Assembly: GCA_028289505.1 (NCBI GenBank)
Contig: JANQPK010000129.1
Location: forward strand, 1-6,732
From: Cyclobacteriaceae bacterium
Lineage (GTDB): Bacteria > Bacteroidota > Bacteroidia > Cytophagales > Cyclobacteriaceae
DNA: 6,732 nt
Direction: 5' to 3'
Below the pieces are notes generated by a model that saw nothing but the letters and a program-made list of their open reading frames with translations, was not told the DNA's origin and made no database searches. Below, piece by piece: positions 6,067 through 6,732 of the stretch. Every line of letters begins with the position of its first letter. The first letter of the stretch is position 1. The translations under genes and the position numbers were made by a program.

Positions 6067-6549
6067 ATGGAATCCCTTGAAAGTACCTCACCTACTGAAA
6101 ACCTCTATGCTGGATTTTGGCTTAGACTTGCCGCGCACATTATTGATCACTTTGTGGTTGGATTCGTGATTGGGGGTTTAGTATCATTTACCATGTTAAT
6201 TATGGGAATAAGTTACGGAATCTTGGAAGACCTGGATAATCCTGCTGCCCAGATGATTTTCGTAAGTTACTCCTTGGTAATTGGATTAGCGGCTTTAGCA
6301 ATCACCTGGCTATACTATGCCATGATGGAGAGTAGCAGCTACCAAGGTACGCTGGGAAAGTTAGCACTTAGTATAAAAGTGACCAATCTTGAAGGGAAAA
6401 GGGTAAACTTTGCACAAGCCAGCGGTAGGTTTTTTGGAAAACTCCTTTCTTCCGCAGTTTTCTCCATTGGTTACCTGATGATCGCGTTTACCGAAAAAAA
6501 ACAAGGCTTGCACGACATCCTGGCCAGTTGCCTGGTGGTAAAGAAATAA
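6067..6549 (+). CDS. RDD-family integral membrane protein
   Basis: From the ATG at 6067 the protein has 160 residues; an in-frame TTG at 6031 would add 12 but is unlikely. The RDD signature is present: YAGFWLRLAAHIIDHFV at 14-30 carries R20 and D27, and KKQGLHDILA at 144-153 carries the last conserved aspartate, D150. Three hydrophobic segments (about 29-50, 64-86 and 126-141) match the family. Between the second and third lies the usual loop GTLGKLALSIKVTNLEGKRV. Some RDD proteins have been linked to Na+/H+ antiport, but most have no known role. It probably shares a transcript with the methyltransferase gene. Its TAA stop at 6547-6549 touches the stop codon of the opposing gene at 6550. Confidence 0.9.
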   Translation: MESLESTSPTENLYAGFWLRLAAHIIDHFVVGFVIGGLVSFTMLIMGISYGILEDLDNPAAQMIFVSYSLVIGLAALAITWLYYAMMESSSYQGTLGKLALSIKVTNLEGKRVNFAQASGRFFGKLLSSAVFSIGYLMIAFTEKKQGLHDILASCLVVKK

Positions 6550-6732
6550 TCACCAACTTCCTCCGGCACCACCACCACCAAAGCTCCCACCGCCAAAACC
6601 ACCGAATCCGCCGCCGCCTCCAAAAGTACCTCTGCCCCCGCTGAAGTCGGTCCAGGTGGGGCCCCTGCCTATCGGTCCCATATAGGTATGTCCGCCAGAT
6701 GGGGTTCGGTAACCGCTCCCGGTACGGCGCAT
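6550..6732 (-). CDS. C-terminal Gly-rich tail of a TPM-domain-like protein, cut by window edge
   Basis: Sixty residues run from the right edge to a TGA at 6550-6552. The Met at the very edge is probably internal, so the N-terminal domain lies outside the window. The visible part is a low-complexity tail (GGRGTFGGGGGFGGFGGG) ending in SFGGGGAGGSW. This ending is characteristic of TPM-domain (YgcG/Psb32-like) membrane-associated proteins, whose soluble TPM domain is followed by a membrane helix and a Gly/Phe/Ser-rich tail with a terminal Trp. DUF2207 proteins end in a similar way, so that is the main alternative. In Bacteroidota such genes often follow lemA; if so, lemA would lie to the right of this window. 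The convergent RDD gene ends at the adjacent base. Confidence 0.65.
   Translation of the reverse strand: MRRTGSGYRTPSGGHTYMGPIGRGPTWTDFSGGRGTFGGGGGFGGFGGGSFGGGGAGGSW

Overview
The window looks like chromosomal DNA of a member of Bacteroidota, probably Cytophagales-like. This is inferred from moderate-to-low GC, weak or absent Shine-Dalgarno sequences, Bacteroidota-style signalling proteins (a CheY-like single-domain regulator of the Rcp1 type and an HK/OmpR pair), secreted beta-sandwich proteins, and a TPM-type protein tail ending in SFGGGGAGGSW. No RNA gene, insertion sequence, CRISPR array, integrase or defence gene is visible.

Layout. From position 1 to about 5349 all genes are on the minus strand, so transcription runs right to left. 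In that order they are: an unrecognised exported protein (4360-5349), a single-domain response regulator (3838-4242), a membrane sensor histidine kinase (2205-3755), its OmpR/PhoB-type response regulator (1509-2192), a small exported protein made of two copies of one beta-rich module (705-1295), and the N-terminal part of an exported GH2-type jelly-roll protein that runs off the left edge (1-474). To the right, a class I SAM methyltransferase (5412-6029) and an RDD-family membrane protein (6067-6549) are on the plus strand. They meet, stop codon against stop codon, the C-terminal Gly-rich tail of a minus-strand TPM-like protein (6550-6732).

Regulation. The most interesting part is non-coding. 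The two exported-protein genes downstream of the HK/RR pair each carry a copy of the same gap-free element of about 42 bp (613-654 and 1357-1398; 33 of 42 identical by hand count). It has three TGTCAT-like half-sites spaced 21 and 10 bp, a helical phasing typical of OmpR-family binding sites. I infer that the adjacent response regulator controls these genes. A convincing intrinsic terminator (659-694) separates the two units, and a perfect 11-bp hairpin sits in the leader of the left-edge gene.

Two intergenic stretches are tandem arrays with a strict 7-bp period. One holds 13 degenerate units whose consensus drifts along the array (1415-1505). The other holds four near-identical units and fills much of the short gap between the divergent genes (5375-5402).

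The genes are mostly ordinary housekeeping or signalling types. The candidate novelty is the HK/RR plus shared-operator plus exported beta-protein regulon, and the heptamer arrays.
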